Part shown: piece after piece, positions 22,569 to 32,799 of the stretch | Position numbering within the stretch: the stretch's first letter is position 1 | Layout of the letters: each line of letters starts with the position of its first letter | Assembly (NCBI RefSeq): GCF_958450345.1 | Contig: NC_088780.1 | Span: forward strand, 152,998,726-153,062,725 | Length of the DNA: 64,000 nucleotides | Origin: Calliphora vicina | Taxonomy: Eukaryota > Arthropoda > Insecta > Diptera > Calliphoridae | Direction of reading: 5' to 3' | Notes under the pieces: generated by a model | The model's database searches: none | Told to the model about the DNA's origin: nothing | The model's input: only the letters and a program-made list of their open reading frames with translations | Translations under genes and position numbers: made by a program

Positions 22569-23865
22569 AGGAGTGAGATCGAAAAATTCTTAACACACGT
22601 TTTTCATTACATTTTTTAACCCAAGTATTATTTGAATTTTTTTTTGATCAAGTTACCTTTGAAAAACATGTCAGTTATTATGTGTAATGTCAATTATATT
22701 AATTTTTTTGTTAATCTGATTAAAATGAGTGACCAGAAAAAAGTGCGTACTGAAATTATTAAATATTTTCAACAAAACCCAACTTGGTCTTACAAAAAGT
22801 TGGCCAAGCATACAAAGGTCTGCCGTCAAACTGTTTCCAATGTTATTAAACAGTACCGGGAGAACTTGTCAGTTGATAGAAAACCTGGTTCAGGTAGAAG
22901 GAATGGTCCACATGATGTTTCTAAAGCCAAAAAAATAGAACGCATTTTCAAAAGAGCTCCCAACACATCCGGTAGGAAAGCAGCCCGGTTAGCTCAGTGC
23001 TCGGACTATTTGGTACGAAAAGTTAAAGCTAATGCAGGTTTAAAAACATACAAGGCTCAAAAAGTTCCTGACAGGAACGCTACTAAAAATTTAGAGGCCA
23101 AAAACAGAGCACGGAAATTGAAGTCAAGTTTTATAAAAAAATATTCTTGCTGCATAATGGATGACGAAACGTATGTTCTGGCAGATTTTTCGCAACTTCC
23201 AGGTCAAAAATTTTATGTTGCTGATGCTCGAGGGAATGTTGAAGAAAAGTTTAGGACCCAAAAGCAGACAAAATTTCCCAGAAAGTTCTTGGTATGGCAA
23301 GCAATATGCAGTTGCGGCAAAAGAAGCCACTCATTTGTTACAACGGGCTCTATAAATACCGAAATTTACATCAAGGAATGTTTACAAAAAAGGCTGCTTC
23401 CATTCATAAGACTTCATAATGTGTCCACTTATTTTTGGCCTGACTTGGCATCCTGTCACTATGGCAAACAAGCCCTTGAGTGGTACAAGAACAATAATGT
23501 GGTATTTGTACCAAGAGAGGCAAATCCTCCAAACTGCCCGGAGCTAAGGCCAGTGGAGAGATATTGGGCTCTTGTTAAAAGAGAATTGAAGAGTACAAAA
23601 AAGGTGTCCAAAAGTGTGGTAGATTTTAAACGGAGATGGACTACATGTTCGAGCAAAGTGACAGAAAGCACTATAAAAACGTTAATGGAAGGGTTTCCGA
23701 AAAAGGTTCAAAATTTCATCACTAGTGATTAAAACTATAAAAATAATTTTTTTTGTAAATTGTAATAATAATTTCAATCAAATAAAAAAAAATTAAAGCT
23801 GTAAGTTTAGTGGTTTCTTTTTTATAAACATATATGTATGTTAAGAATTTTTCGATCTCACTCCT
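22569..23865 (+). mobile_element. DD37E Tc1/mariner transposon, apparently intact
   Basis: The 1297-bp element has 27-bp identical inverted ends beginning AGGAGTGAGATCGAAAAATT, flanked by TA at 22567-22568 and 23866-23867. It carries one open transposase frame and an AATAAA at 23781. The target is the fold-back element; the paralogous fold-back at 37.9-38.8 kb is uninterrupted at the equivalent TA (38744-38745). Identical ends plus an open frame point to recent insertion. A dead relative is at 48151-49324. Confidence 0.93.
22725..23732 (+). CDS. Tc1/mariner-type transposase, DD37E
   Basis: Probable DDE transposase of 335 residues that cuts and pastes its own element in the nucleus. ATG at 22725 starts MSDQKKVRTEIIKYF, right at the N-terminal helix-turn-helix (about residues 8-45). 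An in-frame ATG at 22668 would add 19 hydrophobic residues and is less likely. A basic GSGRRN hook lies at 55-60 and a second DNA-binding segment at about 65-105. The catalytic acids appear as MDDETY (D147), WPDLASCH (D240) and RPVERYW (E278), giving 37 residues between the last two. Known ITmDD37E elements were described from mosquitoes. The frame has no stop or frameshift and the length is normal for the family. Confidence 0.9.
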   Translation: MSDQKKVRTEIIKYFQQNPTWSYKKLAKHTKVCRQTVSNVIKQYRENLSVDRKPGSGRRNGPHDVSKAKKIERIFKRAPNTSGRKAARLAQCSDYLVRKVKANAGLKTYKAQKVPDRNATKNLEAKNRARKLKSSFIKKYSCCIMDDETYVLADFSQLPGQKFYVADARGNVEEKFRTQKQTKFPRKFLVWQAICSCGKRSHSFVTTGSINTEIYIKECLQKRLLPFIRLHNVSTYFWPDLASCHYGKQALEWYKNNNVVFVPREANPPNCPELRPVERYWALVKRELKSTKKVSKSVVDFKRRWTTCSSKVTESTIKTLMEGFPKKVQNFITSD

Positions 23866-24354
23866 TAATAGCACAAAAATTATAATTAACTCTTAAGAGC
23901 ACTTGGGGTTAAAAAGACACTCAACTTTTAAAATCACGAAAAACACATTCAATATGAATGGTGATAACTTTAATGTTTTTCAGAGTTAAATAAATTCAAT
24001 CATTCAAGTTAGTTTTTAAATCTATTAAATCAAAAGTACACTAAAGGGTTAAAATAATTTTTATTATTTAAAATTTAAATATTTTTATTCCCTATTATGA
24101 TCTCAATAAATCCCAATGTGATGATCAAAAAATTCGGAAATTAGTTTAACAAAATTTTTAATTTTTGGCCATACCTGCGAATAGGTTAACGGTATCCTAC
24201 GAAGATAAAATCTCATACACAAGTAAATACATTTTAAATAAAAATTAGCTTTTATTTTAATTTTTCTAGAAATATATTAATTTTTGTCCCTAAATTTTTT
24301 GTTCAAGTAGCCTGAAACCCGTTAAAGATCTGGCGAATTTGTTATAACTTTTAA

Positions 24355-24468
24355 TTTTTTTTTTTTAACAAACACAAACTGCGAATCGTTTTGCTTGTCT
24401 GCAGTTACACCCAGAGTCTCTGGTGGGAATCGAACCCGCAACCGCGACTGGTCTATCGGGGCACCCAA
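24355..24468 (-). mobile_element. tRNA-derived SINE inserted in fold-back arm
   Basis: Reading the minus strand, GCGGGTTCGATTCCCACC contains a perfect pol III B box (GGTTCGANNCC). It is followed by GACTCTGGGTGTAACTGC and an A-rich tail at 24355-24367. The head is short and has no clear A box, so the copy is 5'-truncated or mutated. Both boundaries are fixed because the opposite arm of the fold-back element runs uninterrupted from ...AAAATTGG to TTAAA at this point. About 114 bp. Confidence 0.75.
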
Positions 24469-24650
24469 CCAAATTTTGTCATTTATATCTCATTACAACG
24501 ATAATTACGTACGCATTTCGATTATTATGCATTCAATTGCAAAAGTATTTATTTAGTAGCAAAATTTTTACAAAAACTGAAAAATTTGCATTTTTTTCGA
24601 ATTTTGGCGATAATACAGTTTTTGGGTCATTTTGACCCAAAGGAGATACA

Positions 24651-25055
24651 GGACTAATTTCCAAAGAAAAATTTTAATGTAATATTCATTAATATAAATA
24701 AATCTACATATTTCTAGAAAACAAGGCAGAAAGTTAACGAGTTTCACCTATTTATTCCATATAAATAGTAAAATTGCATATATCTGAACTTTGACCTCGA
24801 TGCGCGTCCAGAAATCGTTGTCCGATTTGGCTCAAATTTTCAGCATTTAACTTTTAGGCCTAGTGTCACAATATTCCACCCGGCACTCTTCAAAATTTTA
24901 ACAAAAATTTTTTTCCATACAACTGATTGTCACTCTAATATGTATATTGAACCCAACAAGCGAAAAAAATTATCTGCTGTTTGACTGACTCCACCTTATA
25001 TGAATTCGCCTTGGCCTTGAATATTGCCCATAACAGGGATGACAAAATTGGTACG
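24651..25055. other. No gene seen
   Basis: Contains a dispersed-looking block (GACCTCGATGCGCGTCCAG, then ATATTCCACCCGGCACTC) of relatively high GC, but no ORF or known element end was recognised. Confidence 0.4.
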
Positions 25056-25524
25056 ATTGTAGTTTTTCTGGTACCAAATTATACTTCAAAATACAAATTT
25101 AAATATTTTTAGATAAACAAAATTAATTTTTTTTTAAAGATGTTTATTTCATTTTTTGGAAAAACAATTTTCGAATTATTTTAAATTTTTTTTTGAAATT
25201 TAAAAAAAAAATTTTGTATTTTAAATTTTTTTTTTTGTTAAAAAAAAATCGGTTTAAAAACTATTTTTTCCGATTTTGACCCATTGTAAGTCCAACTTAC
25301 TATGGTCTTATATACGTCGTTGCAAAAGTCTTTGAAATATCTATCATTAGATATCCATATTGTCTATATTTATGACTTAGTAATCCAGATATAGGACAAA
25401 AATAGGTCAGACAGATCCAGAATATATATACTTTATAGAGTCGGAAAATTATATTGTGGAAATTACAAACGGAATGACAAACTTATATATATATACCCTT
25501 CTCACGCAGGTGAAAGGTATAAAA
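25056..25524 (+). mobile_element. INE-1/DINE-1-like copy, 5'-truncated
   Basis: Starts within the ACCAAATTATACTTCAAAAT block, passes long T/A runs and CCGATTTTGACCCATTGTA, and ends in the hairpin CCCTTCTCACGCAGGTGAAAG plus GTATAAAAAT. It lacks the AACAAGTAAGAGAGC start seen at 27031. No coding capacity. Confidence 0.65.
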
Positions 25525-26159
25525 ATGCAATTCTTCCCTAAAGTATTTGTGGGGTGCAAAATTGAGTAAATGCGAGTTTTTTTAGTTTTGTATTTTTTTA
25601 CTTAGAATTCGATGCTTTTTGTTTTGAATTATATGTAATTCAGTTTCTTACAATGTATGTATGTATTAAACGTAATATAAATGACAGACAAAATTGCTTG
25701 ATTTGCTTTATTAATTTTATTTTTATTCCATAAGAAGTGTACAAAGTACCAACATGTACTCATTTGTACTCCCCACTGTATCTAGGTGATAATATTTCAA
25801 AAAAAGCATTGAACATTAAAGTCCCATCAATGATAAACCAAAATACACAACAAAAAGGTAAACAAACAGAATGCATATAAGCAATAACAACAACACTAAT
25901 GTTAAAGCTTTTTAATGAGAACAGTAATGTATGTACGTTAGTGTAATAGCAAAGAGTTATTGATAACTCTACTGTTACTTTTTCTTTCCCTATTTATCAT
26001 CATTGTGTTCTTAGTTTTTGTTGTTGCAGTAATATGTATTTTGTTATTGTCAATTGATGCTTGCTCTTACTAAAATATACATACTTATGTATGTAAACAT
26101 TGTAAACATGTCTGCACTTGTTGTTGTGGTCTAACATTAATATTTTTGTATTTTTTATG
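25525..26159. other. Unique-looking host DNA, no gene seen
   Basis: This stretch contains none of the repeat families recognised elsewhere. It has CAACAACA/GTTGTTG tracts and TATGTATGTA runs. It could be promoter-proximal DNA for the candidate exon to its right, but nothing direct shows that. Confidence 0.35.
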
Positions 26160-26444
26160 TCTATTCGTTTAGTTTTATGGCGTATATTGTAAAATTCGGT
26201 TGTTCTAAGAAAATTATTGAATAAAATAAATGAAAGTGTTTAATTAATTTATTATTTTAATAAATTGTTTTACAATAAGTGTTTAGTGTAATATTATTAA
26301 ATTATTGAATGAAAATCATTAAATCAAGGTATTAAGTGAAGAATGAAAAAAACAGTTAGCAATAAAAAACTGTGTGTTGTTTGTGGTATGTTTGTTGTTA
26401 ATTGTAATTTAAGAAGTGTGATTTAAAACGGGCCAACGGGTTGG
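26160..26444 (+). other. Candidate 5' UTR exon with splice donor
   Basis: The sequence ends CCAACGGGTTGG|GTAAGTGC, a strong donor match, with the exon ending at 26444. The preceding 280 bp are A-rich and have a TTCGGTTGTT initiator-like site near 26197. Stops are frequent in all frames, so any exon would be untranslated. The start is not defined, and no partner acceptor was identified except possibly the micro-exon at 49472. Weak evidence. Confidence 0.25.
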
Positions 26445-26729
26445 GTAAGTGCAGTTTCATTGTGTTTGTATAAATAATTAGGTACCTATAATTTTTTTTG
26501 GAAATGGTTGTGTGCTCTTTTTGTATAGAAAGGGTTAGTAAATTGGTTTTAAAATAAATTTATGGATTTTAATGTTTAGTTGATTTACAAGAGGGATGGA
26601 TTTATTGATTCTGTACTTAATATTTAATTTTTACCTATCTTAGGTATGTATATAATTTTTCATAACATACCTTGCAATACTTTTAAACTTGAGCCACATT
26701 GAGACAAAGTATAGGTATCACTTCATAAT

Positions 26730-27712
26730 AAAAACAAGTAAAATAACTATAATAGGCTCTTATATACCCTTCACCAATGTACACTTTGAAAAAAAACAGA
26801 GTTTATGATTAAAAAAAGATTAAAAAAAATAATTTTAAGTTTAAAAAATTTGTTTGTGATGAAAAAAATACTCGGATTAAAAATATATATTTTCCTTTTT
26901 TTATCCCTTTTATCTAATATTGTGTTATATATGTATGTACGTCGTTGGAAAGCTTTTTAAAATATCTTTCATTAGATATCCATATTATCTTTATTAATGA
27001 CTTTGTATTCTAGATATACTTAGATAAAAAAACAAGTAAGAGAGCTGTATTTGTCTGTGCCGAATCTTATATACTCTTCACCAAATTATACTTCAAAATA
27101 CAAATTTTAAATATTTTTAGGTAAACAAAATGAATTTTTTTTCAAAAGTCGTTATTTTTGGTAATTTTTTGGAAAAAAAAAATTTTTGGAATTGTTATTT
27201 TAAATTTTTTTTTTTTTAAATTTTAAAATAATTTTTTTTGTTTAAATTTTTTTTTGTGAAAAAAAAATTCGGGTTAAAAAATATTTTTTCCGATTTTGAT
27301 CCATTGTTGGTCCAACTTACTATGGTCTTATTCAGGACGTTGCAAATGTCTTTGAAATATCTATCATTAGATATCCATATTGTCTATATTAATGACTTAG
27401 TAATCCAGATATAGGTCAAAAATCGAGGTTGTCCTGGTTTTTTCCTCATATCTCAGCCATTTGTGGACCGATTTTGCTGATTTTAAATAGGAAACTTCTC
27501 GAAAGCATGTCTGACAGAATTATTGAAGATATGGATCCCGAAGATATCTGGGGTCTTCAGAAAATTGATTTCAACAAACAGACAGACGGACATGGCTTAA
27601 TCGACTCCGCTATCTATAAGGATCCAGAATATATATACTTATAGGGTCGGAAAATTATATTGTAGAAATTACAAACGGAATGTACCCTTCTCACGAAGGT
27701 GAAGGGTATAAA
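26730..27712 (+). mobile_element. Two tandem INE-1/DINE-1-like copies
   Basis: A partial copy (about 26730-27025) begins AAACAAGTAAAATAACTATA and runs through TATATACCCTTCACC to an ATTAGATATCC block. At 27031 a full copy begins AACAAGTAAGAGAGCTGTAT, then TGCCGAATCTTATATAC, and ends near 27712 in CCCTTCTCACGAAGGTGAAG and GGTATAAAAG. The second copy inserted into, or joined to, the first. Noncoding. Confidence 0.7.
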
Positions 27713-28309
27713 AGCCAAAAATCTAGGTAGTCTTGAGTTTTTGCTTATAGAAACCGAACCGGAACTATTGCGAATATATTGATGCATGCAATAATGTATT
27801 TAAGTTAAATAAAACAAGTAAGAGTGTTATATTCGGCTTTGTGGAATCATGTCGCACACCCAGCACAAAAGTGACTCAACTCAAAATTAATTTTTCGGGT
27901 TTATATGCTTAAGGCCTTATTCATAACAATTTTTAAATTTAAACAACATTTGAAATTCAAATTGTGTATGGATATTTAGCATTAAAACATTGTTTAAATT
28001 AATTTTTTTTTAAACTTGTTTATGTATAAAAAAATATCGGTGTATTTTGTTGTTGTTAACTTTTGCTAAAAAACAATTGTAAGTGTGGTGCCACGCCTAT
28101 TTATCTATTTCTGACCATTTTCAGTCAAGATGCTCACAAGTTTTGCGGCTTTCACAGATATAGTTCATCAGATATTATATAATAACTATTTACTTTGTAT
28201 GGGAAGTGCCACGACCACTTAATATTTCAAAATATAAAGTAGCCTACTGTTCCTTCCAGATATAGGGAAAAATTCAGTAAAAATTTGAAGTTTAGGCTCC
28301 TATAAGTCC
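27713..28309. repeat. Degraded DINE-like and GCCACGCC-type fragments
   Basis: 27808-27870 repeats the AAACAAGTAAGAGTGTTATA start of the DINE-like family. 28080-28220 repeats the CATTTTCAGTCA...CTATTTACTTTGTATGGG block found at 6.6-6.75 kb. No gene. Confidence 0.5.
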
Positions 28310-28551
28310 CAGACAAACAAGGTCTACTGTCATAATGTCCTAATATTTCACAACTCGACGGTTCAGCTTAACAGACACTTGGTCGTTCGGCGCAGATCTC
28401 TGTAGGTTGGTTACTATAACACAATAAACATAGCATACAGAGTAGTAATATTTTAGGACATTTTATGATAGAAAGGCAATAACAACACTTTCAAAACATT
28501 GTCAAATATTAAGACACTATGACTTGATAGGGGACCTTGTGAATTGACCAA
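28310..28551 (-). mobile_element. TTGGTCAATTCACAAGG MITE, diverged copy
   Basis: The right end is GACCTTGTGAATTGACCAA. The left end is mutated (AAACAAGGTCTACTGTCATA). The interior matches 51492-51735 in reverse orientation, including ACACAATAAACATAGCATA. 242 bp, noncoding. Confidence 0.75.
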
Positions 28552-30423
28552 TAGATTAAATTTTTAGCAGATTTCAGAAGATGTGTACAATTTTAAATGT
28601 ATTTATGTAGTTAAAATAAAATTAATTTTTCTTCTGCCTAAATTTTATGTTGACTTAATAAAGAAAAACCTCCCACAAAGTCAAATTTAAATAAGTAACA
28701 ACTTTTCTTTACCAAAAAATAAATAAAAAGAAATCTCTTAAATCCGAACTAGGGAAATAATATATGAAAAAACAAAACTTGTTAAACTCAAAAGAACTAT
28801 AATTATGTTTTCATGTATTCTGTTGTTGTGTTTGTGTGTGTTTTATATCCGCCAGCATAAGAGTCATTAAAAAACATTTCAAACTTGTATCCGCAGGAAG
28901 TTAAAATGTTTATTTAATTTCCACTTTAATCATTAACAAAACATTAAATGTTTTTTTGTTGCTACTTTGGCTTTATCTGTTGTCTCTTTGGGTGCTTTAG
29001 TGTGTGTTAGGTAAGATTATTACAGGCTTATTTTAATATTTTTCAAGGATCTTTTGTTTGCTAGTTGGAAAATGCCCCAAAGCTGGCTCAAAAAAGAAAA
29101 AGCAAAAGAAAAACTAAAAATTATTTTGAAATTGTCTACTTTCAAAGGACAAAGTATGAATAAGAAACAGCCACAATTTGTTTACTATGAAATTCTAATT
29201 AATATTTTTTGTTCGTTGCTTTTAATAATATTAAATCAACTAAGCAGATCTTATTATTAGAAATGTCTTTTCATATATTTATTTCTTTTGAGGAGGGTAA
29301 CATATAAAGAAGTCATGCAGTTCCTTTAATAAATATTAATCTACAGGTAGTCCATGGAATTTAAACAAATTTAAATTTAGTAAAAAAAAAATATCAACTG
29401 TCTTTTATAAAGGCCTTTAATTAATTTCCTGTAACATAGCAACCTTTAAATTTTCACTTTTATTATTGATACTTTAAGCCAGATGTGGTCTGCTTTTTGC
29501 TATCATAAAAAAGTTAAGTTATTAAACTATAGCATTCCTTAATCCAAACAATAAAAATAATAAACTTTAGTCTTAATAAAAAGATTAAAAAACTAATTGC
29601 GTTTTTTTTTGAACAAATACTAAAAGCCCACAAAAAACAGGAAAAGTGTTTTAGTTGTTTATGCTTTTAATGCTTTAATATTAAAAAAATTTCGAAAAAT
29701 ATGCAGAAATGTTTTAGTTTTAATAATATTTCTATTTTAATAACAAAACAAAAACTGAATATAAAAACTCAATTAGTTTTTTAGGTTTATTGCATACTTT
29801 TAGGGGACTTTAGCAAATACTAACATGCAAGAATATTTAAATAAATAAAAAAATAACATACTTTTAGGCTGACATTAGAAAATGTTATATACTGCATAAT
29901 TTTTGTTGGCAAGCTGAATTTAATGAAACATTTTAATTTTCAAACACCACATAGCAAAGTGTTTATGAATATTTGGGCATTTGTACGAACTATGCATATA
30001 ATAAGGAATTAAGTTATTTTCTTTTTTATACAAAGTTGTTATTAAAAAGAAAAATCTTAAAAGGCAGCCATTTATTTTAGAATATTCAAATGCTTTTACT
30101 TTTACTCTGTTATTGGAAATAGGACTATTAAAATGGTTTTTATTAACAGAAATATTACTTTGCTTCATTTTCCCAAAAATCTAAAAGAAATAAGTAGATT
30201 GAAATCAAGCTAATTTTAGTTTATTTTTTTTTTGAGGTAAGAACGAAATTCTTTGGTAATGAAATGTTACAAATTTATGTTTATTATTACACAAATATGT
30301 TTTTTTTACACAGGTCTACAATGATTTTGATGCCACAAAACTGAAACTAATTTTTAAAGCTACGTGAAGTTTTCGAGAAATTGCATTTTTGGTTAGAAAA
30401 AATATTTTTTTAGATTTTATACG
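28552..30423. other. AT-rich intron-like DNA, no gene seen
   Basis: Small ORFs lack codon character. A GTAAGA-to-ACAG pair at 30237-30312 mimics a short intron, but the left side has a stop shortly upstream and no protein match (see rejected). No transposon ends were recognised. Confidence 0.45.
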
Positions 30424-30600
30424 ATGGAGGTCCTTACGACACTACCGTGTGATACATATGAAGACAGGCAGTAATTTGCCTTCATATGTTCATCCCAGCG
30501 ATCTTGGTATATATCTTAAAGCACTTTTAAATCTTCATGGAAACGTTCTCATTGTTCTTGGCTGTACTCCCCAAGATTTTCAGAAAACTTGCCTAATGTG
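30424..30600 (-). pseudogene. Decayed gene of a repeated arthropod transposon-borne protein
   Basis: The minus strand reads FSENLGEYSQEQ, stop, ERFHEDLKVL, stop, DIYQDRWDEHMKANYC in one frame. I recall this pattern (NLG..SEEQGERFHQDI...YQGRWD..MMADYCW) from many uncharacterised, multi-copy arthropod proteins that are likely carried by a DNA transposon. Two in-frame stops and loss of flanking conserved sequence show it is dead. The biochemical role is unknown. The match is from memory and needs a translated search. Confidence 0.6.
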
Positions 30601-31060
30601 CAGATATTGTACTTATATATTTATATTCCTGATTTGTAACCGAAAAACAGTTGCGAAGCAACACTTTCTGATAAACCAAAAATTAAATAAAAGTACATAA
30701 TATAAAAAAGGGGAAAAATACTTTTTTAAAAAGTACCATATGGCTTTTTATAAAAAAGTCCTTCCAAAAAGCAATTTCATTTAGTGTAATTAATGCTCGC
30801 TTCGGCCAAAAAATTAAAACTTTGACCCACTGTTAAAAAAAATCAGACCAGCTGGACTATAAGTTTATTCTACAAAAATTGTCCTTTCAGAATCACAATT
30901 CTGTTCCGAAAATGCTGTTGAAACTTGGAAACTTTCTTGAAAGAATGCCAAAACATGAATCAGTTTCATATAACGCATTCGCATACCGCCTCATAAGTCC
31001 CAGTTTGATGTGTAATGGTTTCATAGGAGATGATACGTCGTCTTAGTAAACAAATTTTTT

Positions 31061-31960
31061 TTTTTTGAAATAATTCGGTATCTCGGGAACTATTGGAGAT
31101 ATTGTTACGAAATTTCACATGGTTGGAGCTTAGGTGTTTTTGAGTTGGTTTGCGTTTGTTCAGCTTCCTAGCGCTAATGGGGGCCAATTCCATCTATAGC
31201 TGAAATTTTAAATATACATAAATAGTCCTTGAGGCACATTTTCCCAGTTTTAGGAATTTCGGTATTTGAAAATAAAAAAAATCAAAAATTCGAATGCCAT
31301 CGATTTAAGGACATTTGAGTCTATATTAGTTCCAAATTTTGTATTGATATCTTTAACCGTTGCAATTTTACAATTGACATTTTTTATTTTCAAATACCGA
31401 AATTCCTAAAACAGGGAAAATATGTTCCAAAAACTGAGTTTTTTTTAGAAAAGTGACATTACTTACTTACTTACTGTGGTAGTAAAAAAACTAAGTAATT
31501 TTTTAAGAAACATATAGGGTTATACAAATATGAATCTTTTTCGTGGATCGTGCTTTGCCTTTTTATAATATTTTACTCAAACCGAATTTTTTTAAAAAAT
31601 TGGCCATGTTTGGATAGGTCTGGGGGAGTTATTTATGTTCGCTTAAGTGAGCCAAATATTACTTTGGACGCTTTTGCATTAAGTTATATTTCCGGATCAT
31701 ATAAAAATTGTATATAGTCCGGAAGAAAAATTTTTCCTATAAAAGAAAAAATATATGGGCTTTTTTGGGGAAAAAACTTAAAAAATACGGACCATTTTTG
31801 GACTTTTTTACAGGGACGAGATAACTGTTAGCAAGCTTGTTTAATGTTATTTAGAATTTTATCGCCATATTTAAAAAATCATAAATAGATCGTGCAAACT
31901 TAAAAAAAAATATTCAATAAAAACGAATATATTAATTGTAAGTGTATCGCTACGAAAAAT
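31061..31960. repeat. Unclassified dispersed repeat
   Basis: Shares the GGTATCTCGGGAACTATTGGA and CACATGGTTGGAGCTTA blocks, in reverse, with 4.9-5.05 kb. It continues through A/T-rich sequence containing a hairpin (31236-31424). No credible ORF. Confidence 0.45.
31236..31424. repeat. ~40-bp inverted repeat, ~100-bp loop
   Basis: TTTTCCC.GTTTTAGGAATTTCGGTATTTGAAAATAAAA at the left pairs with its complement at about 31385-31424, with one or two mismatches. Possible stem of a small fold-back element inside the larger repeat. Confidence 0.6.
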
Positions 31961-32467
31961 GATAGCAAGATATTGAGAAAATGAGGGTAAGTCTGTTATA
32001 GGTTTTCTAAACTTCTAAATTCGCCACAAATGAAACAACACACATTTCGCTCAACGGGCACATGAATTTACTTATGACAGACAGCCAGTATTTGAAAATT
32101 AAGGTAGATTCAAAGCTACACTTAGGAAAACAAATTTAAAAACATTATTGATGCAATGCATACCTAATACAAAACCACTAACGGTATCTCGGCACCAACA
32201 TTATTTTCTTTATTTGTTGACCTGTGTTATCATAAAAAGCTGAAAACTATACAAATAAATTTCTTGCAGTTCTTAGTTTCTTCATTAAATTCGGTAGCTG
32301 AGACATACACTAGATACTCGTTAAAAGGCTGTTTAAATTGTAGTTTTATATTCTTTCTACATCGTAATTAAAAACTGCCAATAAATAAACAAGTATTCCA
32401 AGTATTAATTTTACCTTTGAGCTGGTATGTATTTCTGACTTCGACCACATATTTAGTATAAAAACAT
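31961..32467. other. No gene seen
   Basis: AT-rich spacer. No coding, RNA or recognisable element signal. Confidence 0.45.
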
Positions 32468-32530
32468 TTGGTCAATTCACAAGGTCTCCTATCATGTCAT
32501 ATTGTCTAATATTTCATTAGGACATATAAT
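32468..32530 (+). mobile_element. Left end of TTGGTCAATTCACAAGG MITE
   Basis: TTGGTCAATTCACAAGGTCT and the next 40 bases match 51492 onward. The rest is replaced by, or interrupted by, the TCACCCC element at 32537. No matching right end was found. Confidence 0.65.
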
Positions 32531-32536
32531 ATAAAT

Positions 32537-32799
32537 TCACCCCTATCGCGAATCAACATTTCACATGAAATATTTTCCCTTTTCCTTTTTTCGTTCATCA
32601 ACTTTGTTCACGTGAAAAAAATTCCCCTTGTTGTGAAATTTTTAGATGGAATTTTGTAAACAATAAACAGATGTTACGAACAAAATCAACTATTGTGAAT
32701 GTAAAGTTCATCATGATATTCCCGATAGCAATTTTCCCTTCGAGGGAAATGAATATTTCATGGGAACAAAATTTCACATGTTATTGCCGATAGGGGTGA
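32537..32799. mobile_element. TCACCCCTATCG-ended MITE
   Basis: The ends read TCACCCCTATCG inward on both sides. The arms continue to match imperfectly through a CATTTCACATG...GAAATATT block. 263 bp, noncoding. Confidence 0.65.

Larger units (their letters stand above)
21766..24650. mobile_element. Fold-back element with ~500-bp arms, nested insertions
   Basis: The left part (about 21795-22280) and the right part (about 24070-24640) are reverse complements over their length. For example, GGATACCGCTAACCTATTC near 22105 pairs with GAATAGGTTAACGGTATCC near 24180. A second copy (left arm plus centre) is at 37893-38790; both begin ACCCGTGCCGACTT. Removing the nested DD37E transposon and SINE leaves about 1.5 kb without an ORF. 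The superfamily is unknown; long-armed hairpin elements can be Foldback-like or large MITEs. Confidence 0.75.

Noticed and set aside
24413..24468. Functional tRNA gene on the minus strand
   Set aside because: A B box is present, but there is no acceptor-stem pairing or A box and an A-rich tail follows; a SINE fits better.
30181..30353. Short intron (30237-30312) between two coding exons
   Set aside because: Donor and acceptor look good, but the left frame is a T-run with a stop close upstream and the right frame ends after 17 codons.
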